Shown here piece after piece: positions 62,714 through 64,000 of a DNA stretch of 64,000 bases. A program made the position numbers and the translations under genes. The notes under the pieces are model-generated. The model made no database searches. It was not told where the DNA came from and worked only from the letters and a program-made list of their open reading frames with translations. Numbering within the stretch: the first letter of the stretch is position 1; each line of letters begins with the position of its first letter. Origin of the DNA: Gammaproteobacteria bacterium (GTDB taxonomy: Bacteria > Pseudomonadota > Gammaproteobacteria > Eutrophobiales > Eutrophobiaceae); contig JAJFKL010000030.1 in the NCBI GenBank assembly GCA_021773235.1, positions 62,001 to 126,000 on the forward strand, in the 5' to 3' direction.

Positions 62714-62788
62714 ATGAATTGGCAAACACCTGAATATAACGACATCCGTTTTGGTTTTGAAGTAACAATGTACATCAACAACAAGTAA
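62714..62788 (+). CDS. pqqA: PQQ precursor peptide PqqA, copy 2
   Basis: A second 24-codon pqqA, 123 bp downstream, encoding exactly the same peptide as copy 1. The two differ at only three synonymous third positions (Tyr8, Gly14 and Lys24). AAGGA precedes the ATG. It is followed by a strong terminator, so the transcript probably carries only the two precursor genes. Confidence 0.88.
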   Translation: MNWQTPEYNDIRFGFEVTMYINNK

Positions 62789-62808
62789 GATTTCCTTCTC
62801 GGAATAAT

Positions 62809-62836
62809 AAAAAAGGGACCGTAAGGTCCCTTTTTT
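62809..62836 (+). terminator. intrinsic terminator after the pqqA pair
   Basis: AAAAGGGACC-GTAA-GGTCCCTTTTTT: a stable stem with a T-run on the plus strand and an A-run on the other side. It can also serve the convergent diguanylate cyclase gene. Confidence 0.9.
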
Positions 62837-62856
62837 ATTGCCTGATTTTTAAGTAA

Positions 62857-64000
62857 TTAAATTAAACGCAGTTGGTCTTCACTAATACAGCAATTACGCC
62901 CACTATTTTTTGCTTTATATAAGGCCTTATCTGCTCTCTTGAAAATGGTGTCCAGATTATCCTTACCCTTGAATTCAGCGAGGCCACAGGAAATGGTTAT
63001 TTTTACCGTTTTATCGCCGTACTGGAATGAACAGCCTTCTATACTTTCTCTTAATGATTCTGCGACAGTTATTGCAGAGGATAGATCTGTTTCAGGCAAG
63101 ATTAACGCGAATTCTTCACCACCATATCGGCAAAAAAAGTCACTGCCGCGTACTTTTGAATTGCATTTTCCCGCGACAGTTTGTAAAACAATATCACCTG
63201 CTTTGTGACCATATGTGTCGTTTACATTTTTAAACTTATCTATATCGATCAGGCATAGTGTTAATTTATTGTTGTATCGTTGCCAGCGACGGTATTCATG
63301 AGTAATGCGTTCATCAAACGACATACGATTTGGTATTTTTGTTAATGCATCGGTGTAGGCTTTGCTTCTTTCTTCCTCTACGCACTTTCTGAGTTTTTCA
63401 GTTTCTGACTCCATATTGCTTAGCCGTTCTGTCAGTTCCTTATGATTAATGTCAGATGTTTTTTTCCGGCCATGCTCAACAGTAATAAACTGATCCATAT
63501 TGTTTTGTATAACTTCAATTCGGCTATTGATTGTGTTTTTTATGTTTTCAATTGAGTCGGCTTCATCAACTCCTGTTTGAATCAAGTTAATTTGTTTTTC
63601 CATTTCTGTATTGAGTGATACTGAATTTGAAAATGATTCGTTCTCAAGGGTTTCTATATCAGCTACCTGTAAGGTGATTTCATTTAATTGCTGAGTTACT
63701 TTCTTCAAAAAGCCTTCAGTCTCTATTAGCTCAGCCTGCACCTCCATGTAGGCATTGCTTACCGTCAACGCTATGCGGCGTAGTAATTTGCCAATGTCCG
63801 CATCGTCGCTTCGTTGTTCAAGTTGTTGTTTTAGAGTGTCGAGCTTAGCTTGTGATTTGCCTGGGATTGTTATCCAGTCAAGCATAGTAACCAGGTGACC
63901 TATAGTAAATTCAGCTTCTTTCTCTGTTATAGCAGGCGTTGAAGTGTTGTTGTCTGATTGGGGAGACTGTAGATTTATTTTATCTATGCATTGATTAATT
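62857..64000 (-). CDS. coiled-coil diguanylate cyclase (GGDEF), 5' end beyond window
   Basis: The frame stays open from the ATG at 63885 through 38 more codons to the right edge, and no good ribosome site precedes that ATG, so the protein probably begins outside the window. Visible: helical N-terminal part with a coiled coil (about residues 60-190 from that Met) and a C-terminal GGDEF domain (last 165). The active site reads R-Y-G-G-E-E-F with an intact RxxD inhibitory site (R-G-S-D), so it should synthesise cyclic di-GMP. It is convergent with the pqqA pair across a shared terminator. Confidence 0.85.
   Translation of the reverse strand, partial: INQCIDKINLQSPQSDNNTSTPAITEKEAEFTIGHLVTMLDWITIPGKSQAKLDTLKQQLEQRSDDADIGKLLRRIALTVSNAYMEVQAELIETEGFLKKVTQQLNEITLQVADIETLENESFSNSVSLNTEMEKQINLIQTGVDEADSIENIKNTINSRIEVIQNNMDQFITVEHGRKKTSDINHKELTERLSNMESETEKLRKCVEEERSKAYTDALTKIPNRMSFDERITHEYRRWQRYNNKLTLCLIDIDKFKNVNDTYGHKAGDIVLQTVAGKCNSKVRGSDFFCRYGGEEFALILPETDLSSAITVAESLRESIEGCSFQYGDKTVKITISCGLAEFKGKDNLDTIFKRADKALYKAKNSGRNCCISEDQLRLI

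Noticed and set aside
62591-62788. CRISPR-like direct repeat (two 75-bp copies 123 bp apart)
   Set aside because: The repeats are two coding sequences for PqqA with only silent differences; there are no regular spacers.

Overview
The window reads as a chromosomal stretch of a moderately AT-rich gammaproteobacterium. Gene orders typical of that class are present: gshB-tonB-yqgE-ruvX-pyrR-pyrB-pyrC', hemC-hemD-hemX-hemY, purE-purK and moxR-DUF58-tgpA. A proteobacterial phosphoribulokinase (14806-15684) suggests Calvin-cycle autotrophy, although no RuBisCO gene is visible. Two tandem pqqA genes point to PQQ-dependent periplasmic oxidation. No rRNA, tRNA, CRISPR array, prophage or complete insertion sequence was recognised. 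Layout: (a) 1-9 kb, the tail of a Na/Pi symporter, trmB, then a long minus-strand run gshB-tonB-yqgE-ruvX-pyrR-pyrB-pyrC'-pyrK in which two MITE-like elements with terminal inverted repeats sit on either side of pyrK. (b) 9-17.6 kb, the plus-strand heme operon, a ferredoxin-reductase, a ParA ATPase, phosphoribulokinase and MsbA. (c) 17.6-20.3 kb, an accessory patch of repeats and orphan membrane/TPR genes. Here a 51-nt hairpin repeat separates gene blocks like cassette boundaries. (d) 20.3-42 kb, mostly housekeeping: diguanylate cyclase, tgpA/DUF58/moxR, pmbA, uvrD, a SUFU-domain protein, TRAP solute receptor, cytochrome c5, HDOD protein, a fused acyltransferase-hydrolase with fadI/fadJ, and small conserved genes. 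(e) 42-60.3 kb, the most unusual region. A minus-strand operon encodes an ECF sigma factor, a membrane Ser/Thr kinase whose periplasmic part carries an NHL propeller and STN-like domains, and a TonB-dependent receptor. Diverging from it, a plus-strand group encodes a secreted hemopexin-repeat protein, a 2240-residue secreted protein with Cys-rich, ricin-lectin and tectonin modules, a TPR-secretin lipoprotein, and a secreted triple tectonin propeller. (f) 60.5-64 kb, purE/purK, a putative sigma-54 promoter driving two pqqA copies, a terminator, and a diguanylate cyclase that runs off the right edge. The best candidate for an undescribed system is region (e). The gene order sigma - membrane regulator - TonB receptor matches FecI-FecR-FecA cell-surface signalling, but the FecR position is taken by a kinase with an NHL propeller and an STN-like C-terminus. 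The divergent genes encode secreted recognition proteins of the hemopexin, ricin and tectonin families together with a candidate outer-membrane pore. A plausible reading is that an external ligand, sensed through the receptor and kinase, controls production and export of a large surface or secreted lectin-like protein. That link is inference from gene order and domains, not shown by the sequence.
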